From contig ABYL01000014.1 of assembly GCA_000173575.1 (NCBI GenBank), forward strand, positions 24,695 to 88,694: DNA of 64,000 nt, read 5' to 3'. Positions 8,306 to 17,452 of this stretch are shown one piece after another. Within the stretch, counting starts at the first letter, position 1. The number at the start of each line of letters is the position of its first letter. The notes beneath the pieces were generated by a model, which worked only from the letters and a program-made list of their open reading frames with translations, did not search any database and was not told the origin of the DNA. Origin of the DNA: Burkholderia sp. H160. Its GTDB lineage: Bacteria; Pseudomonadota; Gammaproteobacteria; Burkholderiales; Burkholderiaceae. The position numbers and the translations under genes are program-made.

Positions 8306-9724
8306 TCAGAACAGCTTGCCCGGATTCAGAATGCCGTGCGGATCGAGCGCATGCTTGATCGCAACCATCGCCGCAAGCTCCGCAGGCGAGCGAGAAATCG
8401 GCAGGAATTCGCGCTTTAGCGAACCGATGCCATGCTCCGCCGACACCGACCCGTGCAGCGGCCCCAGCATCTCGTAGACGAACGCATAGACCGCGTGATG
8501 ATCGACGCCGGGAATCGAATGACCATCGACGGTCAGATGCAGATTCGAATCGCCGATATGCCCGAAGAAATACGATTCGTTGCCGGGCCAGCGCTGATCG
8601 AGCGCCGCGCGGCAACGCTCGACGAACGCGCCGATCTCGCCGATCGGCAGACTCACGTCGAAGTTGATCGGATCGAGCTTGATCGGAAACTCCGCCGTGC
8701 ACTCGCGAATCGCCCATAGCGCGCGCGCATCGGCGACCGACTGCGCGATCACCGCGTCGCGCAGCGCTCCTGCTTCGTGCGCATCGGTCAACGCTTGCGC
8801 GAAACGTTCGCCAGCATCGTCGGCATCGAAGCCCGCGTGCTCGATCAACGCATACAGTGGATGCGCGGCGCCGAACGGCGAGCGCGCGCCGGTCAGCTTC
8901 ACGCCGAAGTCGTAGAAGTCCGGCCACATGATCTCGAAGGCGCCGATGTCGTTGCCGAAACGCGTCGCGAGACGGCGCAAGAGGCTCACCGCGGCATCGT
9001 AATCGTCGAGCGCGACGAGCGCCGTGTGGCGCGACGCGCGCCGCGGATGCAGCCGCAACACTGCGCGCGTGATCACGCCGAGCGTCCCTTCCGAACCGAT
9101 GAACCAGTGCTTCAGGTCGTAGCCCGTGTTGTTCTTGACCATCTTGCCGAGCGAACTGAGCACGTCGCCATTGGCGAGCACCACTTCGAGCCCAAGCACC
9201 TGGTCTCGCGCGGTGCCGGACTGAATCACGCGATTGCCGCCCGCGTTGGTGGCGAGATTGCCGCCGATCTGACAAGAGCCGCGCGCGCCGAGATCGAGCG
9301 CGAGTTCGAAGCCCGCTGCTTCGGCGGCTTCCTGCGCGGTCTGCAACGTGGTGCCGGCGCGCACAGTTAACGTGGCCGATGCAGTGTCGAGTTCTTCGAC
9401 GCCGGTCAGGCGTTCGAGCGACAGCGCGATATCGGTGGCACGCGCGATCGCGCCGCCGGCGAGTCCGGTCATGCCGCCTTGCGGCACCACCGGCTGATGC
9501 GCGGCATGGCAGATCGCGAGCGCGCGCGATACTTCGTCGGTCGTGCGCGGCAACAGCAGCGCGGCCGGGCGCGTCGGCTCGTGACGCGTCCAGTCGGTCA
9601 TCGCGTGTTCACCGATCTGTTCACCGACGCGCACCGCGTCGGCGCCGAGTGCGGCGCGCAACGCGTCGAGTGTCGTTGCGAGCGGCGCGGCCGTTTTGTC
9701 TTCAGTGATGCCGTGCTCTGTCAT
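8306..9724 (-). CDS. FAD-binding oxidase (GlcD / D-2-hydroxyacid dehydrogenase type)
   Basis: A 472-residue FAD-linked oxidase of the PCMH/VAO fold. The N-terminal FAD-binding domain shows PQGGMTGLAGGA and GTTLQTAQEAAEAAGF. The C-terminal FAD-oxidase domain shows GHIGDSNLHLTV and SAEHGIGSLKREFL, typical of D-lactate, D-2-hydroxyglutarate and glycolate dehydrogenases. It starts 11 bp after the oxygenase gene on the same strand, with AAGGA upstream, so the two form an operon. The likely role is oxidation of a D-2-hydroxy acid derived from whatever the adjacent ABC system imports. The exact substrate cannot be called from sequence. Confidence 0.9.
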   Translation of the reverse strand: MTEHGITEDKTAAPLATTLDALRAALGADAVRVGEQIGEHAMTDWTRHEPTRPAALLLPRTTDEVSRALAICHAAHQPVVPQGGMTGLAGGAIARATDIALSLERLTGVEELDTASATLTVRAGTTLQTAQEAAEAAGFELALDLGARGSCQIGGNLATNAGGNRVIQSGTARDQVLGLEVVLANGDVLSSLGKMVKNNTGYDLKHWFIGSEGTLGVITRAVLRLHPRRASRHTALVALDDYDAAVSLLRRLATRFGNDIGAFEIMWPDFYDFGVKLTGARSPFGAAHPLYALIEHAGFDADDAGERFAQALTDAHEAGALRDAVIAQSVADARALWAIRECTAEFPIKLDPINFDVSLPIGEIGAFVERCRAALDQRWPGNESYFFGHIGDSNLHLTVDGHSIPGVDHHAVYAFVYEMLGPLHGSVSAEHGIGSLKREFLPISRSPAELAAMVAIKHALDPHGILNPGKLF

Positions 9725-9735
9725 GCAAGCGTTCC

Positions 9736-10710
9736 TTACGGTGCCGTAGCGGCAAGTTTCTTGCGATAGCCCATCGAATCGTTGATGCGCCCGAGGATAT
9801 AGTCGCCTGCGGCGACCGGCTGATATTTGCTTTGAGCATCACTCGCGCCAAGCTCGCGCGGATCGACGAGCGCGCCATAGGTCGGATCGTAGAACGTCGC
9901 GATCGAATAGCGCTCGCGCCCCGACGCATTGATCACGCGATGCAGCGTCGAGCGAAAGCGGTCGTTGGTCCAGCGCGCGAGCAGATCGCCGACGTTGACG
10001 ACGAAGCTGCCTTCGACAGGCGGCGCCTCGACCCACGTTTCGTTGGCGATTTCGCGCACCTGCAGGCCGCCGACCTGATCCTGCCACAGCAGAGTGATGC
10101 AGCCGTAGTCGGTATGCGGCGCGACGCCGAACTGATCTTCATCCGATTGCGGCGGCTGTGGCGGGTAATAGACCATCTGCGTGCGCTGCATGCGCTTGGT
10201 GTAGCGTGTTGCGAAGAAATCCGCGTCGATGCCGAGGCTCACGGCGACCGCGCGCAGCAGATCGGCGCCGCACGCGCCGACCGCCTCGTAATAGTCATAC
10301 AGCACCGGCCGTAACCCGGGCATGAAATCCGGCCAGTTGTTGGGACCGCGCAGTGCTTGCCCGGCCAGCACGTCAGGATCGTCTTCCGGCAGTTCGAGGC
10401 CGATGCTGAAGAACTCCTTGTAATCGGGCCGCTTCGCCTGGTACATCGTTGCGTCGCCAAGCGCGTTGAAGCCGCGATGCCGATGATTGACCGCCGCGCG
10501 GCGCTTCGTCTCGACCGGAAACGCGAAAAACGTGCGCGCGGCCTGCGCGGCGGCATCGATCGTCGTTTGCGGAACGCCGTGATTGACGATGTAAAAAAAG
10601 CCGATCGTCGTACACGCTTCATGAATCTCCTTCGCGACGCGTTGCAGCGCGTGCGAATCGCCCGCGCGCACGCCGGCGAAATCGATGATCGGAATGCGGG
10701 TCACGGACAT
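9736..10710 (-). CDS. Isopenicillin N synthase-family 2-oxoglutarate/Fe(II) oxygenase
   Basis: A 324-residue non-haem iron oxygenase. An N-terminal DIOX_N-type part (IPIIDFAGV, GFFYIVNHGVP) precedes the jelly roll. The iron ligands are visible as H-x-D in APHTDYGCITLL and a distal His in STLHRVINASG, followed by the 2-oxoglutarate-binding R-x-S in RYSIATFYDP. The frame stays open upstream, but the family N-terminus and the promoter region fix the start at 10710. It forms an operon with the FAD-linked oxidase and is divergent from an amino-acid ABC importer. It probably hydroxylates or oxidises the imported compound, which is inference. Confidence 0.9.
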   Translation of the reverse strand: MSVTRIPIIDFAGVRAGDSHALQRVAKEIHEACTTIGFFYIVNHGVPQTTIDAAAQAARTFFAFPVETKRRAAVNHRHRGFNALGDATMYQAKRPDYKEFFSIGLELPEDDPDVLAGQALRGPNNWPDFMPGLRPVLYDYYEAVGACGADLLRAVAVSLGIDADFFATRYTKRMQRTQMVYYPPQPPQSDEDQFGVAPHTDYGCITLLWQDQVGGLQVREIANETWVEAPPVEGSFVVNVGDLLARWTNDRFRSTLHRVINASGRERYSIATFYDPTYGALVDPRELGASDAQSKYQPVAAGDYILGRINDSMGYRKKLAATAP

Positions 10711-10741
10711 CGCGCTGCTCCTTCGTGGATCGGTATTGCAG

Positions 10742-10753
10742 TTGTATATACCG
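10742..10753. promoter_or_regulatory. Candidate GntR operator, copy 1 (palindrome GTATATAC)
   Basis: The palindrome GTATATAC at 10744-10751 lies 34 bases upstream of the oxygenase start. Read on the minus strand it extends to GCGGTATATAC, the same extension found in copy 2 on the plus strand. HutC-type GntR regulators are known to bind TGTATA/TATACA-like palindromes, and such a regulator is encoded at the end of the divergent operon. Confidence 0.5.
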
Positions 10754-10838
10754 CCAAAAGCGTCGCCGCAAGTTGCCTGGCACACCTCGATATCAGGGCT
10801 TTCTCTACTCGCACGAGCATTTATTTTTCGCCGGAATC

Positions 10839-10851
10839 GCGGTATATACTG
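10839..10851. promoter_or_regulatory. Candidate GntR operator, copy 2 (palindrome GTATATAC)
   Basis: The second GTATATAC, at 10842-10849, is preceded by GC to give GCGGTATATAC. It is in inverted orientation to copy 1, with centres 98 bp apart. It lies about 100 bases upstream of the binding-protein gene, and TATACT within it could serve as a -10 element, so binding there would block transcription. Confidence 0.5.
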
Positions 10852-10947
10852 CCCTGCATGAACCGCTACGCGCAGCCGCCGCGGCGGGTTCCGCACAGCG
10901 ACTTCAACCCCCGGCAACCCAACCCACCTTCGCCCCTGGAGAACCCC

Positions 10948-11775
10948 ATGCGTATCCTTGCAGGCTGGAAATGTCGTCTCGTCATGCTGACGCTGTGCGC
11001 GGCGAGCCTCGCCGCCCACGCCGAAGACCAGCTCGCCAAAGTGAAGAAGGCCGGCGAACTGGTGGTCGGTACCGAAATGCAGTTCGCGCCGTTCGATTTC
11101 CTCGAGAACGGTCAGCAGGCCGGCTTCAACAAGGACCTGTTCGCGGAGATCGGCAAGGAAATCGGCGTGAAGGTGCGCTTCATCGATCTGCCGTGGCCGA
11201 GCGTGCTGCCCGGTCTCGAAGCGGGCAAGTTCGACATGGTGGGCGGCCCGCTGACGGTCACGAAGGCGCGCATGGAGCGCTACACGTACACGCTGCCCGT
11301 CGCCGATGCGACCGACGCGCTGCTCAGGCGCGCGAACGATACGTCGATCAAGCAATCGGCGGATATCGCGGGCAAAACGGTCGGCGCGGGCAAGGGCTCC
11401 GCGCAGCTCGATCAGCTTAAGAGCTATGCGGCCACGCTGCCGAAACAGCCTGAAGTCCGCGAGTACGTCGACAACAATCAGGCTTACGCGGATCTCGCGG
11501 CGGGCCGCATCACCGCCGTCGCCAACTCGATGACCAATATCGCGTATGTCGCGAAGCAGCGCCCCGAGATGTTCGCGGTCGTGCAGCCGCCGTTCGGCGC
11601 GAAAGTGTACTTCGCCTATGCATTGCGTAAAGACGCCGACAGCAAGCCGCTCGCCGACGCGTTCGACGCCGCGCTCGTGAAGATGCAGAAGGACGGGCGC
11701 CTCGCCGCGTTGCAGAAGAAGTGGTTTGGTGTCGCGATGGAGATGCCGGCCACGCAGCCCACGCCGAACTATTGA
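10948..11775 (+). CDS. Polar amino-acid-type ABC transporter, substrate-binding protein
   Basis: A 275-residue periplasmic binding protein of the SBP_bac_3 family. The chosen ATG has CTGGAG about 8 bases upstream and starts a signal peptide that ends at AHA-ED near residue 24. The longer open frame upstream is non-coding promoter DNA. The mature part has the family pattern VGTEMQFAPFDF and FDMVGGPLTVT. It is the first gene of an operon with two permeases, an ATPase and a HutC-type regulator. The ligand is probably an amino acid or a related cation or acid, but I cannot name it. Confidence 0.92.
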   Translation: MRILAGWKCRLVMLTLCAASLAAHAEDQLAKVKKAGELVVGTEMQFAPFDFLENGQQAGFNKDLFAEIGKEIGVKVRFIDLPWPSVLPGLEAGKFDMVGGPLTVTKARMERYTYTLPVADATDALLRRANDTSIKQSADIAGKTVGAGKGSAQLDQLKSYAATLPKQPEVREYVDNNQAYADLAAGRITAVANSMTNIAYVAKQRPEMFAVVQPPFGAKVYFAYALRKDADSKPLADAFDAALVKMQKDGRLAALQKKWFGVAMEMPATQPTPNY

Positions 11776-11863
11776 GCGTCTTTACTGTGGGCGTCACCGG
11801 TTGCGCGATCGTTTCGCCATCGCACAGCGTGCGTCGCCCTAGCCGCTCCACCGGCCGCGATCC

Positions 11864-12514
11864 ATGTTCAACACGACCGTCTTCCTTCAGGGCCTGCCGC
11901 TGTTGCTGCATGCGGCGCTCGCCACCGTCGGCATTTCGCTGACGGGGCTCCTGATCGGCTTTTTCGTCGGCATCGTCATTTGCACCGCGCGGCTATCACG
12001 GCATCGCGCCGCGCGTCTTGCGGGCGGCGCCTACGTGTTCTTCTTTCGCGGCGTGCCGATGCTCGTGCAGCTGCTGCTCGTGTACTACCTGCTGCCGTTC
12101 GCCGGCATCAACGTGTCGCCGGCCGTCGCCGCGATCAGCACGGTGTCGCTGTGCTCGGCCTCGTATATCGCCGAAATTCTGCGCGGCGGTTTTCTGAGCA
12201 TTCCGCCCGGACATCTCGAAGCCGCGCGCATGCTCGGTCTTTCGCCGCTCGATACGCTGCGGCGCATTCTGGTGCCGCAGGCATTCCGTTTGACACTGCC
12301 GTCGCTCGTCAATGAAATGGTGCTGCTGATCAAGGCTTCCTCGCTGATCTCGGTGGTCGGCGTCGCCGAGTTGACGCGCACCGCGCAGAACATCGCGGCG
12401 AGCACTTACCGGCCGCTCGAAGCGTATGTCGCGGCCGGGCTCATCTACTTCGTGATCTGCGGTGCGCTCGCGCTCGTCGCACATGCGGCTGAGCACCGTT
12501 TGCAGCACGCCTGA
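11864..12514 (+). CDS. Amino-acid ABC transporter permease (HisM/GlnP family)
   Basis: A 216-residue inner-membrane permease with about five transmembrane segments. The N-terminal helix is LLLHAALATVGISLTGLLIG. The cytoplasmic EAA loop, which contacts the ATPase, is seen in PGHLEAARMLGLSPLDTLRR. FFFRGVPMLVQLLLVYY is characteristic of the His/Glu/Gln permease family. It pairs with the following permease as a heterodimer, giving the usual layout of binding protein, two permeases and one ATPase. Confidence 0.92.
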   Translation: MFNTTVFLQGLPLLLHAALATVGISLTGLLIGFFVGIVICTARLSRHRAARLAGGAYVFFFRGVPMLVQLLLVYYLLPFAGINVSPAVAAISTVSLCSASYIAEILRGGFLSIPPGHLEAARMLGLSPLDTLRRILVPQAFRLTLPSLVNEMVLLIKASSLISVVGVAELTRTAQNIAASTYRPLEAYVAAGLIYFVICGALALVAHAAEHRLQHA

Positions 12515-12545
12515 ATCGACTCACGTTTTCGCGACGAAATCCGCC

Positions 12546-13208
12546 ATGCAAACGTTCGACCCGACCGTCATCACGCACAACCTGCAGCCGATCGCGGCCG
12601 GCCTCGCGACGACGCTCGGCACGTGGGCCGCGGGCGTCGCGATCGGTCTCGTGATCGGCTTCCTGATCGCGGTGCTGCAACTGTTCTGCGGACGCTGGCT
12701 GCGCGCCGCGCTGCGCGTCTATATCGAACTGCTGCGCGGCACGCCGTTTCTCGTGCAACTGTTTCTGCTGTACTACGGCGGCCCGTCGATCGGCCTCACG
12801 CTCGAACCGATGACGGCCGGTATCGTCGGCCTCGGTCTCTATGGCAGCGCGTATTTCGCCGAGGCATTCCGCTCCGGCTTCCAGTCGGTGCCGCGCGGCC
12901 ATCTCGAAGCGGCGTCGTGTCTCGGACTCACACGCTGGCAGGCAATCGTGCGCATTCAGGCGCCGCAGATGCTGGTGCTGATCGTGCCCGCGCTGACCAA
13001 TCTGATCATCGTGCTGAGCAAGGAAACCGCGGTGCTGTCGATCGTCACCGTGCCCGAGCTGACGTTCGTGCTTACGGGTATCGGGTCGGCCACTTTCGCT
13101 TTCGTCGAAACCCTGCTGGTGCTGTGCGTGTGCTACCTCGCGCTGGTCGAGCTGACCTCGCGCGCGGGCATGTGGGCCGAAGCCCGCCTCGCACGCTTCA
13201 TGGCATGA
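12546..13208 (+). CDS. Amino-acid ABC transporter permease, second subunit
   Basis: A 220-residue permease of the same family as the preceding one. The start at 12546 ([13 protein letters not shown]) is preferred; an upstream in-frame start at 12462 would overlap the first permease. The family signature [20 protein letters not shown] and the EAA loop [20 protein letters not shown] are present. It ends 13 bp before the ATPase gene. Confidence 0.92.
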   Translation: MQTFDPTVITHNLQPIAAGLATTLGTWAAGVAIGLVIGFLIAVLQLFCGRWLRAALRVYIELLRGTPFLVQLFLLYYGGPSIGLTLEPMTAGIVGLGLYGSAYFAEAFRSGFQSVPRGHLEAASCLGLTRWQAIVRIQAPQMLVLIVPALTNLIIVLSKETAVLSIVTVPELTFVLTGIGSATFAFVETLLVLCVCYLALVELTSRAGMWAEARLARFMA

Positions 13209-13221
13209 TTCCGGAACACCT

Positions 13222-14097
13222 ATGAACGCCATCGCCGACATGCAATCTTCCGCGCCGTCCGCCAGCGCTACGGCGAACGCATCAGCCAACGCACCGCTGA
13301 TCGAAGTGCGCGATCTGCGCAAACGCTTCGGCGATGTCGAGGTGCTGCGCGGCGTCGATCTCGAGATCGCGCGCTCCGAAGTCGTCTGCGTGATCGGGCC
13401 GTCGGGCTCGGGCAAGAGCACACTGCTGCGCTGCCTCGCCGCGCTCGAAACCTACGATCACGGCGACGTGCGCATCGAAGGTGAACTGCTCGGCTATACC
13501 GAGCGCAACGGCAAACGCATGCGCGCATCGCATGGCGAGATCAACCGCGTGCGCCGCAATGTCGGCATGGTGTTCCAGCAGTTCAACTTGTGGCCGCACA
13601 TGACCGCGCTCGGCAACGTGATGGAAGCACTGCTGCGCGTGCGGCGCCTGCCGCACCACGAAGCGCGCCGCCGCGCGAACGCGATGCTGGAGACGGTCGG
13701 CCTCGCGCACAAGGGCGACGCGTATCCGGCCAAGCTGTCGGGTGGTCAACAGCAGCGCGTGGCCATTGCGCGCGCGCTCGCGATGGAGCCGCACATCATG
13801 CTGTTCGACGAGCCGACTTCGGCGCTCGATCCGGAGCTCGTCGGCGAAGTGTTGCAGGTGATGAAGCAGCTCGCGCGCGATGGCATGACGATGGCCGTGG
13901 TCACGCATGAAATGGGCTTTGCCGCGCAGGTCGCCGACAAGGTCGTGTTCATCGATCAAGGCCGCATCGCCGTGCAGGGCAAACCGCGCGACGTGTTTCA
14001 CGATGCCGCGCAGCCGCGTCTGCGGCAGTTTCTGCAAAATTATTTCGACCGCAATGCGTTCTGGACGCGCGGCCCCGACGACACCGAGCCGCTATGA
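13222..14097 (+). CDS. Amino-acid ABC transporter ATP-binding protein
   Basis: A 291-residue ATPase of the GlnQ/HisP type. It shows Walker [10 protein letters not shown], the Q-loop [12 protein letters not shown], the signature [17 protein letters not shown], Walker B IMLFDEP with catalytic Glu, and the switch His in VVTHEMGFA. It energises the two permeases just upstream. About 20 extra residues at the N-terminus are Ala/Ser-rich and probably not structured. Its stop overlaps the start of the GntR gene (ATGA), so the regulator is translationally coupled to the transporter. Confidence 0.94.
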   Translation: MNAIADMQSSAPSASATANASANAPLIEVRDLRKRFGDVEVLRGVDLEIARSEVVCVIGPSGSGKSTLLRCLAALETYDHGDVRIEGELLGYTERNGKRMRASHGEINRVRRNVGMVFQQFNLWPHMTALGNVMEALLRVRRLPHHEARRRANAMLETVGLAHKGDAYPAKLSGGQQQRVAIARALAMEPHIMLFDEPTSALDPELVGEVLQVMKQLARDGMTMAVVTHEMGFAAQVADKVVFIDQGRIAVQGKPRDVFHDAAQPRLRQFLQNYFDRNAFWTRGPDDTEPL

Positions 14098-14894
14098 GCG
14101 CCACCGTTCGCAACAAGCCTCACGGCAAGACCTCCGCCAGCGCGGCCAAAACCGTACACGGCTCCGACGACGCGCCCGCCGCGCGCTACGAGCAGGTCAA
14201 GCAGCACATCCGCCAGATCATCGATTCGGGCGAGCGCCAGGAGGGCGATCGTCTGCCGTCGGAACTCGACCTCGTCGCGTCGCTCGGCGTATCGCGCATG
14301 ACGGTCAACCGCGCACTACGCGAACTCGCGGACGCGGGACTCGTCACGCGCGTATCGGGCGTCGGCACCTTCGTCGCACCGAACAAGCCGCAATCGACCC
14401 TGCTGATGATCGCCCATATCGGCGACGAAATTCGCTCGCGCGGTCATGCGTATCGCTGCGACATGGTGCTGCTGCAGCGCGAGACCGCGTCGGTCACGGT
14501 ATCGAACGCATTGGGGCTCGCACCGGGCGCTTCGGTGTTTCATGTGATCTGCGTGCATCGCGAGAACGGCCTGCCGGTGCAACTGGAAGATCGCTTTGTG
14601 AATCCGGCCGTCGCGCCGGACTTTCTGCAGCACGATTTTTCGGCGCTCAAGCCGTCCGAGTATCTGCTGACGGTCGTGCCGATGCACGATCTCGAACACG
14701 TGGTCGACGCGGCGCTGCCGACGCCCGCCGAAGCCGGGCTGCTCGAAATTCATGCCGAGGAGCCGTGCCTGACGCTGACGCGCCGCACATGGACGAGCGG
14801 CGTCGCGGTGACGTTCGCGCGCTTCGTGCATCCGGGTTCGCGTTATCGGCTCGGTTGCCGCTTTTCGCCGAATACGTCGCAGCGGCAGGGATAA
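14094..14894 (+). CDS. GntR-family regulator, HutC subfamily (operon regulator)
   Basis: A 266-residue regulator. A basic tail of about 25 residues precedes a winged helix-turn-helix ([15 protein letters not shown], then [20 protein letters not shown]). The C-terminal UTRA ligand-binding domain carries EDRFVNP, typical of the HutC branch. As the last gene of the ABC operon it probably senses the imported ligand or a product and controls the divergent promoter region through the two GTATATAC palindromes. That link is inference. It is paralogous to the convergent gene that follows. Confidence 0.92.
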   Translation: MSATVRNKPHGKTSASAAKTVHGSDDAPAARYEQVKQHIRQIIDSGERQEGDRLPSELDLVASLGVSRMTVNRALRELADAGLVTRVSGVGTFVAPNKPQSTLLMIAHIGDEIRSRGHAYRCDMVLLQRETASVTVSNALGLAPGASVFHVICVHRENGLPVQLEDRFVNPAVAPDFLQHDFSALKPSEYLLTVVPMHDLEHVVDAALPTPAEAGLLEIHAEEPCLTLTRRTWTSGVAVTFARFVHPGSRYRLGCRFSPNTSQRQG

Positions 14895-14906
14895 AGCGCG
14901 TTTCAA

Positions 14907-14925
14907 GGACCGTATTAAACGGTCC
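14907..14925. terminator. Short hairpin between convergent HutC-type genes
   Basis: A perfect 7-bp inverted repeat, GGACCGT and ACGGTCC with a 5-base AT loop, spans the gap between the two convergent regulator genes and the stop codon of the minus-strand gene. It lacks a good T-run on either side, so termination is possible but unproven. Confidence 0.4.
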
Positions 14926-15712
14926 CCGACAGATGAAAGCGCGAGGCCGGATGCCATAGCCGCACCGACGTCGCGACGTTCTCGCCGACCCACGTGCGCC
15001 GCCACAGCAGCAGGCACGGCTCGCCGATTTCCATCATCAGATGACGCCGCACATAGGCGTCGGGCTTCTGCGCATAGATGCGAAACTCGGCGCGCTGCAC
15101 CGGCGCGAGCCGCACCATGTAGTGATTCGGCGTTTCGACCGAGAAGTCCTGGCGCAGATATTCAGGAAACACCTTCGGATTGACGAAGCGGTCCTCGTAC
15201 TGGATCGGCTCGCCCTCCTCGCTGTGCACGATGCACGAATGAAATGCGGGACCGCTCGCGAGACCGAGCGCTTCGAGCGCATCGGCATCGTCGCTCGATT
15301 CGAGCGTCAGCACCCGAGCGGAGTGACGATGACCGCGCGCGGCGATCTCATCGGCGATATTGCGGATCTCCAGCACCGTCGATTCATACCGCTGCGGCGC
15401 GACGAACGTGCCCGAGCCCTGCACGCGCGTGAGTACACGCTCGGCGGTCAGCTCGCGCAGCGCACGCGACACCGTCATGCGTGCGACGCCGAACTCCTTG
15501 ACCAGCTCCGTTTCGGAAGGGATCAGTCCGCCAGGCTTCCATGCGCCTTCGCTGATGCGCTGGACCACGTAGCGTTTGATCTGCTTGTAGGCGGGTATCG
15601 CCTTGACCGGCGCGTCGCGATCGTGATCGCGTTCGGCGGAATCCTGGTTCTGCCCGTTCTGTGCGGCGGGCGCTATAAGCGCCTGTGTAGTTGTTTTCAC
15701 TCCAAACCTCAT
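14915..15712 (-). CDS. GntR-family regulator, HutC subfamily (second copy)
   Basis: A 265-residue paralogue of the preceding regulator. About 35 polar residues precede the winged helix-turn-helix (AYKQIKRYVVQRISEG, then IPSETELVKEFGVARMTVSR), and the UTRA domain again contains EDRFVNP. The family name HutC reflects histidine-utilisation repressors, but no hut catabolic genes are in the window, so the ligand is unknown. It is transcribed towards the other HutC-type gene and probably has its own promoter in the short gap after the ICMT-like gene. Confidence 0.9.
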   Translation of the reverse strand: MRFGVKTTTQALIAPAAQNGQNQDSAERDHDRDAPVKAIPAYKQIKRYVVQRISEGAWKPGGLIPSETELVKEFGVARMTVSRALRELTAERVLTRVQGSGTFVAPQRYESTVLEIRNIADEIAARGHRHSARVLTLESSDDADALEALGLASGPAFHSCIVHSEEGEPIQYEDRFVNPKVFPEYLRQDFSVETPNHYMVRLAPVQRAEFRIYAQKPDAYVRRHLMMEIGEPCLLLWRRTWVGENVATSVRLWHPASRFHLSGTV

Positions 15713-15723
15713 CGGTGGTTCGC

Positions 15724-15745
15724 CGGTGTTACATCAGGTACACCG
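15724..15745. promoter_or_regulatory. Possible operator upstream of the second HutC-type gene
   Basis: A 6-bp inverted repeat, CGGTGT and ACACCG separated by 10 bases, begins 12 bases upstream of the start codon. Arm spacing of about one and a half turns suits a dimeric regulator, and the position would allow autoregulation. Short arms keep confidence low. Confidence 0.25.
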
Positions 15746-15812
15746 TGGCCGGATCTCCGGCGGCCGGGAGCAATCTTACCCGCTTCGACGGCGGCGGCAC
15801 CACCAGGATGCG

Positions 15813-16493
15813 CTACCAGATATACGGCACGAAACGATAACGCACACGTGCCATGTAGGCCGTGTAGCCGTCGAGCCGCTCGGCGAGCAGCCGCTCTTCG
15901 CGCACCGCGCGCCAGCCCATGCCGTACGCCATGGCGGGCAGCGCCACGAACCCCCACCACGAGCCGAGTTGCAGCGGCGTGCCGACGAAGAACAGCAACG
16001 CGCACGCGTACATCGGATGACGCACGAATGCGTAGGGACCGGTGTCGGCGACCTTGTGTCCGCGGCTCGTCTGAATCTTGACCACCGGTGCCGCATAGCT
16101 GTTCGCGCGAAACACCAAGCGGCAAATATAGATGCACAGAAACACGCACAGCGCGCCGAAGCCCATGAGCCACACCGGCAGCGGCGCGGACCAGCGAAAG
16201 CGCATCGCGTCGAAACCCATCAGGATCAGCCAGCCGCACCACGCGGCCCCGATCGCGGCCATGAACACACGATCCCAGCGGCTCTGCTGCGCCTGCACCA
16301 GCGGCGCGAGCCGCTCCGCGAGCAGCGCAGGATCGTGACGCGCGAGCCACAAGCCGACCCACAGGCTCAATACCGCCAGCTCGATCAGATACCACCACGC
16401 GGCCGGCCACGCGAGCGTGCCGGCCGCGCCGAACAGCAGCACGCCCATGAACGCCAGCCACGCCAGCGATTGCAGGATCATACGGGTGACCAT
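15813..16493 (-). CDS. Isoprenylcysteine carboxyl methyltransferase-like membrane protein
   Basis: A 226-residue inner-membrane protein with about five hydrophobic segments. The C-terminal cofactor-binding pattern of the ICMT/PEMT methyltransferase group is clear: GPYAFVRHPMY, then EERLLAERLDGYTAYMARVR and RFVPYIW. Bacterial members methylate varied or unknown substrates using S-adenosylmethionine, so the protein is not expected to process isoprenylated proteins. It lies 23 bp downstream of the arylamine N-acetyltransferase gene on the same strand, so the two may be cotranscribed. Confidence 0.87.
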   Translation of the reverse strand: MVTRMILQSLAWLAFMGVLLFGAAGTLAWPAAWWYLIELAVLSLWVGLWLARHDPALLAERLAPLVQAQQSRWDRVFMAAIGAAWCGWLILMGFDAMRFRWSAPLPVWLMGFGALCVFLCIYICRLVFRANSYAAPVVKIQTSRGHKVADTGPYAFVRHPMYACALLFFVGTPLQLGSWWGFVALPAMAYGMGWRAVREERLLAERLDGYTAYMARVRYRFVPYIW

Positions 16494-16516
16494 TGCAGCT
16501 CCCTTTTGCGGTCTCG

Positions 16517-17353
16517 TTACGCGGTCTCGTCGCGCGTGCGCACGCGCTCGAATACGTCGGCGATATCGATGTCCTCCAGGTTCACACCGAAGCGCTCACG
16601 CAGACAGTCGGCGAGTTCGGCGGCGCTCGCGAGGCGCCGTTCATTGACGATCTGCCCTTCGCCGTCGCGCTCGTTGAACTGATCGTTGAACAGCGTCAGG
16701 CGCAGCTCGGGCAACACCCGGCACACCATCAGGTTGTGCAGGAAGATCGAATCCGGCGACGTCGACGTGTACCAGTTCGAGGTTTCATAGTCGACCCACT
16801 CGACTGCGTGCAGACCGACGTGATAAACGCGCGCCCAGCTTTCGTCCGGCGCCAGCACCTCGAGATAGGCGGTGTCGTGCCCAGCATCCGCGAGACGGAA
16901 CGTGCCGAGCGGAACCGGCTGCGCGAGGCCGGCGGTCAGCCGCAGCGGCGCGGTCAGCGTCACGCCGCCGAAGCCGACGTCGGCGATCCACGCTTCGCCG
17001 TCGATATCGACGCGCAGCACCATATGCGTGCGCGGCGCGATCGTACCGGGCGCGCGGCCCCATACGACGCGCGCGAGCAGTGGCGTCACCTTGAAGCCGA
17101 GTTGCATCAGCACGTTGGCAAACAGCATGTTCTGCTCGAAGCAATAGCCGCCGCGCTTTGCGCTCACGAGCTTGCGTTCGACGGATTCGAGGTCGAGCCT
17201 GACCGGCCGGCCCATCAGCGGGTTCAGGTTCTCGAACGGGATCGCGCCCGGATGCAGCCGGTGAGTCGCCCGCAACACATCGAGCGTAGCGGCGCGCGGG
17301 CCTTGATAGCCGATGCGGGCGAAATAGCTTTCCAGATTGATGGTATGGGACAT
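16517..17353 (-). CDS. nat: Arylamine N-acetyltransferase
   Basis: A 278-residue enzyme that transfers an acetyl group from acetyl-CoA to arylamines, hydrazines or related amines. The cysteine-protease-like triad is visible as C71 (RGGYCFEQN), H110 (RTHMVLRV) and D125 (WIADVGFGG), close to the usual 69/107/122 numbering. N-terminal family motifs include IPFENLNPL. Length is normal. Its physiological substrate cannot be inferred here. Confidence 0.94.
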   Translation of the reverse strand: MSHTINLESYFARIGYQGPRAATLDVLRATHRLHPGAIPFENLNPLMGRPVRLDLESVERKLVSAKRGGYCFEQNMLFANVLMQLGFKVTPLLARVVWGRAPGTIAPRTHMVLRVDIDGEAWIADVGFGGVTLTAPLRLTAGLAQPVPLGTFRLADAGHDTAYLEVLAPDESWARVYHVGLHAVEWVDYETSNWYTSTSPDSIFLHNLMVCRVLPELRLTLFNDQFNERDGEGQIVNERRLASAAELADCLRERFGVNLEDIDIADVFERVRTRDETA

Positions 17354-17452
17354 CGGCGGAATTCCGGTTGAGTTGCGGGTTCGACGCGATCATAGCGGCT
17401 TTCGGCACGACATCGCTCATGAGCGAGGCCGCGCGGCCAAACGCAAAGGTGC

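Noticed and set aside
14896-14950. Larger outer inverted repeat around the hairpin between the HutC-type genes
   Set aside because: The outer arms (GCGCGTTTCA and TGAAAGCGCG) do not pair exactly, so only the inner 7-bp stem is reported.
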